A stretch of DNA of 64,000 nucleotides from Psychrobacter sp. JCM 18902 (lineage in GTDB: Bacteria; Pseudomonadota; Gammaproteobacteria; Pseudomonadales; Moraxellaceae), in assembly GCF_904846615.1 (NCBI RefSeq), contig NZ_CAJHBK010000001.1, positions 558,001-622,000 of the forward strand, written 5' to 3'. Below, piece after piece: positions 1-8,126 of the stretch (position 1 is its first letter; each line of letters starts with the position of its first letter). The notes beneath the pieces were generated by a model that was given only the letters and a program-made list of their open reading frames with translations, did no database searches and was not told where the DNA came from. Position numbers and translations under genes: made by a program.

Positions 1-1177
1 GTACCATTTGCAACGTCATTTGGCTGCTAACTTGCCCGTCCTGCAAGGCGCTGGTAAAGTAAAAGCCACGCAATATGGGCTTAAATTGGAAAGGGTTGTC
101 CTCAAACAACGCATGCATCAGCGTCCGTATCATAGGACGTAATGACTGAAATTCCATTGGGAAAGTCATTAGACTGGGAGATACCGTGCGCTGATGACGT
201 AAGGATAGCTTAGTGGTGCTCAAGTCTTTTAGACCATTGACCAAGACACCAAAATGCTCTTCGAATACGTCCGTGATATTGATATTTTCTGGGTCTTCAG
301 GATAGGGAATGGTCGCGCCCCATACTTGGCTGCGCTCTTCTTGCTCATAGTCATTAAAGAAGTCACGGAAGCCTGAAATCAAATCCATTTTAGTAAAGAC
401 CACATAGACAGGCGCATAAACTTCTAACTGTTCCGTTAAGTCTTGCACACGGCTGCGCAGATTCTTGGCCAAATCCAACGCATAGTTTGGATCGTTTTTG
501 GTGAGTTCGGCGATACTGACCGCGATGATGATGCCATTGATCGGTGCTTTAGGTCGATTCTTTTTGAGTAGGCTTAAAAATGACAACCATTCTGAGCGAT
601 CTTCTTCATAAACGGAGTAACGTCCTGCGGTGTCGAGCAAAATACCTTCAGTCGAAAAAAACCAATCGCAGTTACGTGTACCGCCGACGCCTTTAACGGA
701 TAGCTTGTTACCTTGCTCCATAAAGGGGAATTTTAAGCCAGAGTGTAGCACTGCAGAGCTTTTGCCTGCCGCGGGATTACCAATGACCATATACCATGGC
801 AGCTCATATAACGCCGCTTTGCCTGTTTGATCGCCTATCTTTGATTTGCGAATGGTTTTAATGGCATCTTGCATTTGCTGACGTAGCGCTTGCACTTCTT
901 GAGCGTTTTCATCTTTGGCCACATGAGGGCTATCGTCACCTTGGCTCTCGTTGCCATTATCCTCCACTAAGTTTGCCAGCTCATCTGAGGCAAGCTTACG
1001 TTTTTTCCACAGGTAATAGCCAAGCGCCCCCAGCACCGTACATGTGATTAGGACGCCAATGATTATGACAAAGGTTTTAATAGTCACATAATCATAAAGT
1101 AAGACTAGGGCGACTATGAGCCCCAGCGCCAATAATACTCTTGGGTTATAGATAAGATGAAAAAACCTTGAAAACAT
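1..1177 (-). CDS. tssM: Type VI secretion inner-membrane protein TssM (IcmF), N-terminal part
   Basis: This is the N-terminal 392 residues; the rest lies beyond the window start. TssM is the large inner-membrane component of the T6SS membrane complex and contacts TssL in the membrane and TssJ in the periplasm. The sequence starts MFSRFFHL and has two adjacent membrane segments (about residues 11-50). A cytoplasmic NTPase-like domain follows, with a Walker A motif (GNPAAGKSS) and a switch-type ILLDTAGRY motif, both typical of IcmF proteins. It lies 66 bp downstream of the unknown membrane gene at 1244-3040 and is probably cotranscribed with it. TssJ-, TssK- and TssL-type genes lie on the opposite strand nearby, which supports the call. 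Confidence 0.93.
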   Translation of the reverse strand, partial: MFSRFFHLIYNPRVLLALGLIVALVLLYDYVTIKTFVIIIGVLITCTVLGALGYYLWKKRKLASDELANLVEDNGNESQGDDSPHVAKDENAQEVQALRQQMQDAIKTIRKSKIGDQTGKAALYELPWYMVIGNPAAGKSSAVLHSGLKFPFMEQGNKLSVKGVGGTRNCDWFFSTEGILLDTAGRYSVYEEDRSEWLSFLSLLKKNRPKAPINGIIIAVSIAELTKNDPNYALDLAKNLRSRVQDLTEQLEVYAPVYVVFTKMDLISGFRDFFNDYEQEERSQVWGATIPYPEDPENINITDVFEEHFGVLVNGLKDLSTTKLSLRHQRTVSPSLMTFPMEFQSLRPMIRTLMHALFEDNPFQFKPILRGFYFTSALQDGQVSSQMTLQMV

Positions 1178-1243
1178 GCGTGCTACCTAGTGTGAACTTA
1201 AGATAATAAAACGAGTATTTACCACGACAAAGCACCATTAAAA

Positions 1244-3040
1244 CTACGACTCAGATGTTTGAGAAGAGTCTAGCAACCAAAGCATATTGCAGTGCTTATG
1301 TTGAGTAATTAAAAACGATATGTCTGACTCTTGTTGGTCTTCTTTGGCTAAGTCAATGAATAACGATAAGCTGATGAATGGCTTCAACCAATTATTCAAT
1401 GGCATATAATGCCCTAAATGATGCTCGTTTACCAGAGCGCCTTGTGCTATAAATGCTTCAAGAAAGCTCATATACGTTGATAAGTCATAGGGCTGCTTTA
1501 ATGGATTAATGTCAGACATAGCGGTAATAGCCACGTCTGTTATAGCAACATTAGTCTTGTATTTTTCTTTGCTATTGATGTCAGACGATTTTTTTGCGGG
1601 ATTTACTGTCTGTTTATCAGTGGTTTTTAGCGTGGTCGTATCGGTCGGCGACAGTGAAAGCATATTGTTTATTAATAGGTTTTTGATAGTCGTTAAATGA
1701 TTCAAATAGCGACGTTTATCACTCAAAAGCTCAGTGCGATGAGCTGTACCTATCTCCGTTAATAAAATACGGGTACTGGCGTCAATATTGAGTAGCTCTT
1801 GAGCCGCTTGATTCGAGAATAGCAACAGCGCACCCGCCTCAGTTGGAATGACATTGGTCATTTGCTCAGCATACAAATGAGTGTCTAACCATTCTTCACT
1901 TATCTGTGAATCTGCAATGAGAATTAAGCAAAGATCCGGCGCAGTTGATTTAGATAAAGGCAGCAGATGTCTATTGATGAATTCTGCAGGTGTGGCAATT
2001 AGGGTATTGTTAGCGCTATTATCTGCTACGGTGTTTGAGACATCAGTGCTGTCAGTTATGATGGTCGTAATAGCAAGCCGTGTATCAAGAATACTGTAAG
2101 TTGCTAACTGTTCTTTTATGGTCGCGATCAAAAATGCTGAATCGGCGCTGGCAGGTAAGCATAAATAGATAGGAAGATTGGTTAAATGACCAGCAGAGGC
2201 TGCTGTCATTTTGTCATCACTGTTCTCTTTACGGCTGTTATTTTCACTACTTACTTCGTTGGCACTCACCAAATAATGTTGCTGCCATTCGGGATGAATA
2301 TGAATGGCTGCGTTGGACTGAGTCGTATCTTGTTGGTGATGTTGATAAAAGTGTTCGGCAAGGCTAGACAGCATCTCCTCGCTCAAGACTAGCTGCTCAT
2401 AAATTAATGCCTGTAAACGTAAGGTAGTATCATTTAACGCAGCTTTACGTTCAGTAAATCTCTCATCATCGATATGGCTGTCTAAACTAAGGTCTAAATC
2501 ATTGTCTAAATTACTGTTCGAATCTAAATAACGGTCTGAATAGCTGTCGTCAAACTCTGAATCTGCTGAATAGGCATCAGACAGACTAGGATATGGTAGG
2601 GCGGCGGCATCAGGGAGTCTTGCAATCGGTTTGACCAACATTGGCATACCATCAATATCTGTCAAATCCTCGCTCAATACGATTAGGTCTGCATCATTGT
2701 CCACCACCTCAGACCAACAGTCTCCTTCTGGTAGGCAGACACGGCTATAGATGAATAACTGATAAGTATTGGGCGGCTTAATAGTGTCTGTTTTATCTGT
2801 TGTTCCATCAAGTATCTTTGGTGAATCGGTTGTTTGCTTATCCAGTTTTTTTTGCCACCATGAGAGCGCCATGATAGAGCCAAGAAACAATATAGGGATG
2901 GTAACAAACCATAGTAATAAGCCAGATGAGGTCAGCTGTCGCGCATTGTCTTTAAAGTACATCCAGACCAAAATGAGATACAACACCAAAAGCATGACTA
3001 AAACAGATCGGCCGTATGACAGTATTTTTTTTGCGCCCAC
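1244..3040 (-). CDS. T6SS-associated two-TM membrane protein of unknown function
   Basis: I do not recognise a named family. The 598-residue protein has two N-terminal membrane segments (about residues 13-28 and 39-62), then a soluble part. Residues about 152-194 form a low-complexity linker very rich in Asp, Ser and Leu. The following region has alternating hydrophobic strands and helices but no catalytic motif I can name. It is encoded immediately upstream of tssM on the same strand and divergent from the tagX-tssJ-tssK-tssL genes, so a role at the T6SS membrane complex is inferred from position only. Moraxellaceae T6SS loci carry several genus-specific accessory genes, and this could be one of them. 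Confidence 0.7.
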   Translation of the reverse strand: MGAKKILSYGRSVLVMLLVLYLILVWMYFKDNARQLTSSGLLLWFVTIPILFLGSIMALSWWQKKLDKQTTDSPKILDGTTDKTDTIKPPNTYQLFIYSRVCLPEGDCWSEVVDNDADLIVLSEDLTDIDGMPMLVKPIARLPDAAALPYPSLSDAYSADSEFDDSYSDRYLDSNSNLDNDLDLSLDSHIDDERFTERKAALNDTTLRLQALIYEQLVLSEEMLSSLAEHFYQHHQQDTTQSNAAIHIHPEWQQHYLVSANEVSSENNSRKENSDDKMTAASAGHLTNLPIYLCLPASADSAFLIATIKEQLATYSILDTRLAITTIITDSTDVSNTVADNSANNTLIATPAEFINRHLLPLSKSTAPDLCLILIADSQISEEWLDTHLYAEQMTNVIPTEAGALLLFSNQAAQELLNIDASTRILLTEIGTAHRTELLSDKRRYLNHLTTIKNLLINNMLSLSPTDTTTLKTTDKQTVNPAKKSSDINSKEKYKTNVAITDVAITAMSDINPLKQPYDLSTYMSFLEAFIAQGALVNEHHLGHYMPLNNWLKPFISLSLFIDLAKEDQQESDISFLITQHKHCNMLWLLDSSQTSES

Positions 3041-3456
3041 TTATTTAAACTCCCTATTTGTTGGGTTTTATTATGATTATTACCATGTAGACAAGCTTTT
3101 CGATCCAAATTTTATGATATCTACAAGCTTGTTTTTACTATATTAGTTAACTTTATTTGTCTTTTTTGTGATTCGGTTGTAATGATAGGAATCACTTTGA
3201 AAATGTTGTTAAACTATAAATTCGATAACCAGTGAGGGTTTTAGGAATTATTAAGTAAATTTTTATAATGAAATGGTATTTTTAAGCTGTCTATAAATAA
3301 GCTAATGGATAGGAATAAATAAAAATTAGTGTAATTAAGTTAGCTTTGTTTTAAAAGGAGATGATTTGTCTATATAATACTGACGAAATCATAATTATCA
3401 ACGCCTGTTTATTATTATTTTGTTTTTATCGTCTCAACTGTCGCTGACTCTTGCCT
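3041..3456. promoter_or_regulatory. Divergent intergenic region of the T6SS locus with a candidate promoter
   Basis: This AT-rich region of about 415 bp separates the minus-strand tssM pair from the plus-strand tagX operon, so it must contain two outward promoters. A perfect TATAAT hexamer lies at 3373-3378, about 80 bp before the tagX start. The best upstream hexamer at 17 bp spacing (TTTAAA, 3350-3355) is a weak -35. I see no convincing ORF or strong hairpin here. Confidence 0.4.
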
Positions 3457-4506
3457 ATGATTTACTTGACTGTATCGGCCTTTACATTGCTCTCTATCCT
3501 CATGATGGTCATGCTTTTTGATCGGCAGCTATGTGGACGACTATTAGATAAGGTAATGGTGTTTTTTCATCGATTGCTTAGCCTAAAATTCAAGCGTCCA
3601 TCGATAAAGACACCAAAAAAGGCATTTCATTATCGTATCAAGCAGTTTATTCGTTTTATTTCAGATATAGATGTTTCTCGTATTCCAGTGATATCGGCAT
3701 TGTCTTTTTTGATTGTCATGGCAACGGTTGGATTGTGTTATGCCCTGATTACCAATCATTCTCTGGAGGTTTATCATGCCAACGATACCGTGGCTAGCAC
3801 GACAAATCTGCAAATCAGTCAACTACTCATAGGAGAGCGTCTGCGTCCGCCGTCGCCTCCGCCAGAGGAGCTGTTTGCTGAACTAGAAGCCGAGGTTGCA
3901 AGCTACCAAGCTGACAAGACAGAGGAAGGGTATTGGCCAAATAATCAGACAAATATACCTCAGATTGATAGACCGCTCATGCTCCCTGAGCCTGATTTGT
4001 CTGACTTAAACACGCAAGATCATAGCACTGGCTATTCAGGTGATATGTTGGCTACACATCTAAACAATGGTCATATCAATATCAAAAATGCTGACCGTAA
4101 TTGGCAAAAAATGAACTCAGATTTTGTTCAACGGCTGTTGACTGTGTATAAAGTAATGAGTGACCAATATGGCTATGACATGGTGTTGTTAGAAGGCTAT
4201 CGTAGCCCTGCAAGGCAAGCAAGACTATTGAAAAAAGGCACTCATGTAACGAAGGCAGGATCATACAAGAGCTATCATCAGTTTGGTTTGGCGGGCGATA
4301 GCGCCTTTATCAGAAATGGTAAAATTGTCATAAGCGAAAAGGATCCTTGGGCAATGCGGGGCTATAAATTATATGGTAAAGTAGCCAAATCTGCCGGACT
4401 TGTGTGGGGTGGTGATTGGCGTATGATGGATCTTGGGCATGTCGAGCTGCGCAAAAAAGGCGTGCTCGGTCGCCCAGAAATGGCTGAGATTTTGACCAGT
4501 CAATAA
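3457..4506 (+). CDS. tagX: TagX-like M15 (VanY-type) peptidoglycan endopeptidase of the T6SS
   Basis: Predicted to be an inner-membrane-anchored, periplasmic zinc peptidase that opens peptidoglycan so the T6SS can assemble; the Acinetobacter TagX is an L,D-endopeptidase with this role. Two membrane segments occur in the first 100 residues, then a Pro-rich stretch, then a C-terminal M15 domain. Zinc ligands are visible: His274 and Asp281 in SYHQFGLAGD, and His328 in DLGHVEL. The motif EGYRSPARQ is typical of the family. I start at the ATG at 3457; a TTG two codons upstream (3451) is also in frame. It is the first gene of the plus-strand T6SS operon, 31 bp before the TssJ-like gene. Confidence 0.85.
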   Translation: MIYLTVSAFTLLSILMMVMLFDRQLCGRLLDKVMVFFHRLLSLKFKRPSIKTPKKAFHYRIKQFIRFISDIDVSRIPVISALSFLIVMATVGLCYALITNHSLEVYHANDTVASTTNLQISQLLIGERLRPPSPPPEELFAELEAEVASYQADKTEEGYWPNNQTNIPQIDRPLMLPEPDLSDLNTQDHSTGYSGDMLATHLNNGHINIKNADRNWQKMNSDFVQRLLTVYKVMSDQYGYDMVLLEGYRSPARQARLLKKGTHVTKAGSYKSYHQFGLAGDSAFIRNGKIVISEKDPWAMRGYKLYGKVAKSAGLVWGGDWRMMDLGHVELRKKGVLGRPEMAEILTSQ

Positions 4507-4537
4507 TGATAATAAAAAGCTAAGGTAAACTGAAAGT

Positions 4538-5224
4538 ATGAATAAATGTATGACATTGCCAGTATCATTAATCGCCGCCACTTGCTTGCTAAGTGGTGCG
4601 ATCGCCGGATGCAGCACTGATAAATTGAGCAAGTCAAATGACAAGGTATCGGCATTGGCAGGAGAGCCTCCTACTATAGATGCCATGAGCCATATCGTTG
4701 ATAATGGCAAAAATAGTGCTGATTTGCAAAGTTTAAAAGCACAGTTAGAGCTGCAGCAACAGCAGCTGGCGACCATGAGTGCTGAGCAGCAAGCATTGCA
4801 AGAAAAATTAAAGCGTCAGCAGATTACCCTAAATATCAAACCCACTGCCACTGCCAATGCAGCGCGTACCAAAGTAGGCACGGCAAGTACTGCCTATATC
4901 GCATTTTTGGAGGAGGAGAATCAGTTTACGGATATTGAAGCGCTGGCTGCCAAAGAGATCAGTATTATCCCAAATCGTGAGAGCAGTCTGACCGTGAACA
5001 TTCCACAAGACGCGCGCTTTATCGCTATTAAAGTGGGGCTGAGATATACCAAAAAGCGCTCACAGTTTCTTATCCCACTTGCCAGTCTCAATTTTGATAC
5101 GCCACTGGCGATCAATATTGGTGGATGCGATGTCAGCATTACTGAGGGTGTTGACCCAGCGCTGGCACCTACATTTACCACCAAACTTAAATATTATCAG
5201 CAGCCACTAGTCAGCTGTTCTTAG
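4538..5224 (+). CDS. tssJ: TssJ-like T6SS outer-membrane lipoprotein
   Basis: The 228-residue protein has a lipoprotein signal peptide with lipobox IAGC and Cys25 as the lipidation site. A Gln-rich probable coiled coil follows at about residues 65-93. The C-terminal domain of about 110 residues resembles the TssJ/SciN beta-sandwich: F-x-D-x-x-A-L spacing, an IIPNRESSLTVNI stretch and a FIAIKVGLRY strand. TssJ anchors the T6SS membrane complex to the outer membrane by binding the TssM periplasmic tip. The coiled-coil insert before the TssJ-like domain is longer than in most TssJ proteins. The gene sits between tagX and tssK, and its stop overlaps the tssK ribosome-binding site. The family assignment rests on weak similarity plus context. 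Confidence 0.65.
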   Translation: MNKCMTLPVSLIAATCLLSGAIAGCSTDKLSKSNDKVSALAGEPPTIDAMSHIVDNGKNSADLQSLKAQLELQQQQLATMSAEQQALQEKLKRQQITLNIKPTATANAARTKVGTASTAYIAFLEEENQFTDIEALAAKEISIIPNRESSLTVNIPQDARFIAIKVGLRYTKKRSQFLIPLASLNFDTPLAINIGGCDVSITEGVDPALAPTFTTKLKYYQQPLVSCS

Positions 5225-5233
5225 GAGATTGTC

Positions 5234-6580
5234 TTGAGTAAACACAGGGTATTATGGGGAGAAGGGTTGTTTTTGCGACCCCAACATTTTCAGATTCAAG
5301 ACACTTATCATGACTCGCAACGAGCTTTGAGTATGATGCTGGTGCATCCTTATGCTTATGGCGTATCTGATGTTCAGATTGATAAGCAACTTTTGGAAAG
5401 CAATTTACTAAGCTTTCAAAGTATTTATGCGGTATTGCCAGATGGCACGATATATCATGCGCCTCGTACCGACACCTTACCGAAAGCCATTACCTTAGAT
5501 ACCCAAGACAATGGCGATGAAGTTTTCGTGTTTTTGAGTTTAGAGATTGTCCATAGTGGCGGCAGCAATATACAGACGGATCATAGTGACAACCCAACAC
5601 GCTATGTAAGGGGCGCTATTGAGGCACAAGATCTATATAGCCAAGCGGCTGAAGCAGTCATTGATGTGATTAAGCTGTCGCCAAGTTTACAATTAAGCCA
5701 TTCTGCGCAAGCGCCTAGCCAAGATACCGTGTCCTTATTGGTAGCCAAGCTCGTGCGTACCACTCAAGGCGTCTATCAAGTCGATGATGATTATATCGTC
5801 CCAAGTGTGCATATTACGAGTAACCCTGCGCTTATTGGTCACGTATATCGTTTGATGACGATGATTAATACCAAGTCTACGTCACTGTATGACCATCATC
5901 GTCAGTCTAACAATGATTTACTGGAGTTTCGCTCCTCAGATATTGCCTCTTTTTGGCTATTGCATACGCTAAATACCGCATACTCTCAGCTCAGTCATTT
6001 ATATAATAATGCCAAACTACATCCAGAACGCCTTTACGAAGCATTATTAAATGTCGCCAGCCAATTGGCTACTTTTAGCTCATTATATAAGGTGGGCGAC
6101 TTACCTTCTTATCATCACGATAATGCCAATGACTCATTTGTTAGTATCATTTTAATCATTCGTGAGCTACTCAATACCGTCATTGCCAGTAACTTTATCT
6201 CGATTCCATTACGTCAGAATAAGCCATCTTATTATACAGGCGAGCTAAGTAGTGACAAGATCACACGTGGCTCACAGCTGTATTTGTCTGTTAGCTCATC
6301 ATTGCCGATGCACGAGCTCATCGACATCGTACCACGCCGATTTAAAATTGCGACGCCTGACTCAGTAGAGAAACGTGTGTTGTCAGCGCTGCCAGGCTCT
6401 TCTATTTCACATGTCAGCCAAGTACCCAGTGCGATACCAGTTAGACCAGGCTTTAGCTATTTCACCATCGAACCAGTAGGCGAGCTATATGACGAAATGC
6501 TCAAATCTGAATCTATCTGTATTTATGTGCCCAATGGCTTTGATGATTTAAAAATAGAGCTGATGGCTATCGTACAGTAG
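5234..6580 (+). CDS. tssK: Type VI secretion baseplate protein TssK
   Basis: The 448-residue protein begins MSKHRVLWGEGLFLRPQHFQ, the hallmark TssK N-terminus, and keeps full family length. TssK is the cytoplasmic baseplate subunit that docks the baseplate to the TssM-TssL-TssJ membrane complex. The start is a TTG codon at 5234. The choice is supported by a strong AGGAG (5223-5227) at the correct distance and by the conserved N-terminal sequence. That Shine-Dalgarno overlaps the stop codon of the upstream tssJ-like gene, so translation is probably coupled. Confidence 0.95.
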   Translation: MSKHRVLWGEGLFLRPQHFQIQDTYHDSQRALSMMLVHPYAYGVSDVQIDKQLLESNLLSFQSIYAVLPDGTIYHAPRTDTLPKAITLDTQDNGDEVFVFLSLEIVHSGGSNIQTDHSDNPTRYVRGAIEAQDLYSQAAEAVIDVIKLSPSLQLSHSAQAPSQDTVSLLVAKLVRTTQGVYQVDDDYIVPSVHITSNPALIGHVYRLMTMINTKSTSLYDHHRQSNNDLLEFRSSDIASFWLLHTLNTAYSQLSHLYNNAKLHPERLYEALLNVASQLATFSSLYKVGDLPSYHHDNANDSFVSIILIIRELLNTVIASNFISIPLRQNKPSYYTGELSSDKITRGSQLYLSVSSSLPMHELIDIVPRRFKIATPDSVEKRVLSALPGSSISHVSQVPSAIPVRPGFSYFTIEPVGELYDEMLKSESICIYVPNGFDDLKIELMAIVQ

Positions 6581-6632
6581 TTCTTTTTGTCTCTAGAGGT
6601 GCTGAGGTTGCAAGATGAGTATGCACTATATG

Positions 6633-6660
6633 GCGCGCCCTCATTTTGAGGACACGCCCT
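6633..6660. repeat. Minimal remnant of the 170-bp MITE family (two facing ends)
   Basis: The segment between tssK and tssL contains TGAGGACACGCCC at its right end, which is the exact terminal inverted repeat of the MITEs elsewhere in the window. Facing it at the left is a degenerate opposite end, GCGCGCCCTCA. The 170-bp interior is missing, so only two ends about 3 bp apart remain, forming a short palindrome. The right flank is TC, not the TA seen beside complete copies. It is a decayed or internally deleted copy. Confidence 0.55.
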
Positions 6661-6696
6661 CAATAGTATTTGAAATAATAAGCATTAGGAATAATC

Positions 6697-7509
6697 ATGT
6701 CAGGGAATAATTCAATGGGTTCTGCACCTTCGTTGTTAGATTCAGGCGAAGTGGCTTCAAAGGTCTCAGCAACTGGTCTAGATAAGCGTATCAGCAGTCA
6801 GTCGCTGGTAGACATCATGTATGACGGCTTTTACTTGGTGTTTTTATTGCGTAATCATTATTTCAGCACTGAGCCGCGACAGTTTCGTCAAAAAATATAT
6901 GATTTTTTAGACAAGTTCGAGATGAATGCGCGCAAAAAAGGATTTCTTTCAGAAGATATCCATGAAGCTAAGTATGCGTATTGTGCGTTGATTGATGAGA
7001 CCATCATGACCTCGCAAGAGCCCGAGTTTCAAACTCTCAAAGATGCTTGGGAGCTAAATCCTTTGCAGTTGGATTTATTTGGCTCACAAATTGCTGGTAA
7101 TGAGTTCTTTGAGCGTTTAGATGGGCTACGCGAGCAAGGAGAGAGGCGTCTGCCTGCTCTGGAGGTCTATCACTATGCGATGCTACTTGGCTTTCAAGGG
7201 AAGTATCGTTTAGAAGCACCCGAGAAAATTCGTTATCTTATCTCACGCTTAGGGGATGAAATTGAGCATCTACGGGGTAATAAGAACGAGTTTTCGCCTT
7301 TTTGGGCGATACCCGACCAAATCAAACACACGCTCACGAGCGAAACGCCACTATGGGTCATACTTACGGTCATGGCAGTGTTGTTGACCGCGATATTTGC
7401 GACCATGTGGCAGTTTACCAATAGTTTCTCTAATGAGCAGCTGTCAGCATACGACAATGTGATTCAAGAAAACAAAGAGCAAGCTCATATCTCAATTTTC
7501 CTACCTTAA
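6697..7509 (+). CDS. tssL: Type VI secretion inner-membrane protein TssL (DotU/IcmH family)
   Basis: The 270-residue protein has a cytoplasmic helical domain with the DotU-type motif series (YDGFYLVFLLRNHY, AKYAYCALIDETIM, FFERLDGLRE, YHYAMLLGFQGKYR). A single C-terminal membrane segment follows at about residues 219-241 and a short periplasmic tail of about 29 residues, so there is no fused peptidoglycan-binding domain. TssL partners TssM in the T6SS membrane complex. It lies 116 bp downstream of tssK, separated by a MITE remnant, and is the last plus-strand gene before an unrelated tRNA. A 9-bp perfect hairpin (7551-7580) lies downstream but has no T tract. Confidence 0.93.
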   Translation: MSGNNSMGSAPSLLDSGEVASKVSATGLDKRISSQSLVDIMYDGFYLVFLLRNHYFSTEPRQFRQKIYDFLDKFEMNARKKGFLSEDIHEAKYAYCALIDETIMTSQEPEFQTLKDAWELNPLQLDLFGSQIAGNEFFERLDGLREQGERRLPALEVYHYAMLLGFQGKYRLEAPEKIRYLISRLGDEIEHLRGNKNEFSPFWAIPDQIKHTLTSETPLWVILTVMAVLLTAIFATMWQFTNSFSNEQLSAYDNVIQENKEQAHISIFLP

Positions 7510-7681
7510 TTATTTTCCTTACTTTAAATGCTAACTTTTTTAACAGTTTTTATTTCAGCTGCATATGTTGTGCTGAAATAGAAACCGTTAGGACAGCCCC
7601 GATTGTTATATCGTTGGCTACTTATTTTTCTACTGAGTTTTATATAAATTTCTTCATGCCAATAAAAATAGCAGCTATAAA

Positions 7682-7710
7682 AAAACCCTCATCAAAGAGA
7701 TGAGGGTTTT
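7682..7710 (-). terminator. Rho-independent terminator downstream of tRNA-Asn
   Basis: Perfect 12-bp arms (AAAACCCTCATC / GATGAGGGTTTT) enclose a 5-base loop, with A/T tracts on both sides, so it can work in both directions. It lies about 55 bp past the 3' end of the minus-strand tRNA and also downstream of tssL. Confidence 0.85.
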
Positions 7711-7763
7711 GGCAAATGCCATAATTGAATTAAAGATAATTCAAGAAATTTACAACTAAAATG

Positions 7764-7839
7764 TGGCTCTCCAACCTGGGCTCGAACCAGGGACACACGG
7801 ATTAACAGTCCGTTGCTCTACCAACTGAGCTATTGGAGA
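7764..7839 (-). tRNA. tRNA-Asn (anticodon GTT)
   Basis: A 76-nt tRNA on the minus strand with encoded CCA. The acceptor stem is TCTCCAA / TTGGAGA, the D-loop TAGCTCAGTTGGTAGA is standard, the anticodon loop CTGTTAA carries GTT for asparagine, and the T-loop GGTTCGAGCC is canonical. The upstream side is AT-rich; a terminator follows. Confidence 0.97.
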
Positions 7840-8040
7840 ATAAGCTGCAAGTGTTTAAAACCTTACAACGAGCCTTAGAAGTCTCTAACGAGTTCTTGCT
7901 AAGTGGGGCGTATTCTAGCAAAAATAAAAAATACGTCAAGCCTTTTTTGCATAATTATCAAAGATAATTATTTTAATAAGGGGATAAGGCGTTTTTCGAG
8001 GTTTTTTGCCAAAAAAACTCCCAATTGTGAGATGAATAAA

Positions 8041-8071
8041 AAGACGCCACATAGAGGATAGGTGGCGTCTT
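8041..8071 (-). terminator. Rho-independent terminator of the aspartate aminotransferase gene
   Basis: Perfect 10-bp arms (AAGACGCCAC / GTGGCGTCTT) with an 11-base loop. On the minus strand the stem is followed by a T run. It lies about 56 bp past the aminotransferase stop codon. Confidence 0.85.
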
Positions 8072-8126
8072 CGTTTATAAGCACATACTTAAGCGTAGTA
8101 GTTTTAAGACAGTGGCTGTTTAGTCT

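Noticed and set aside
7551..7580. Hairpin TATTTCAGC / GCTGAAATA after tssL as a terminator
   Set aside because: No T tract follows on the plus strand; the strong hairpin at 7682-7710 is a better terminator.
7764..7839. tRNA-Asn as an integration site for a genomic island
   Set aside because: No integrase and no repeated tRNA 3' end were seen nearby.
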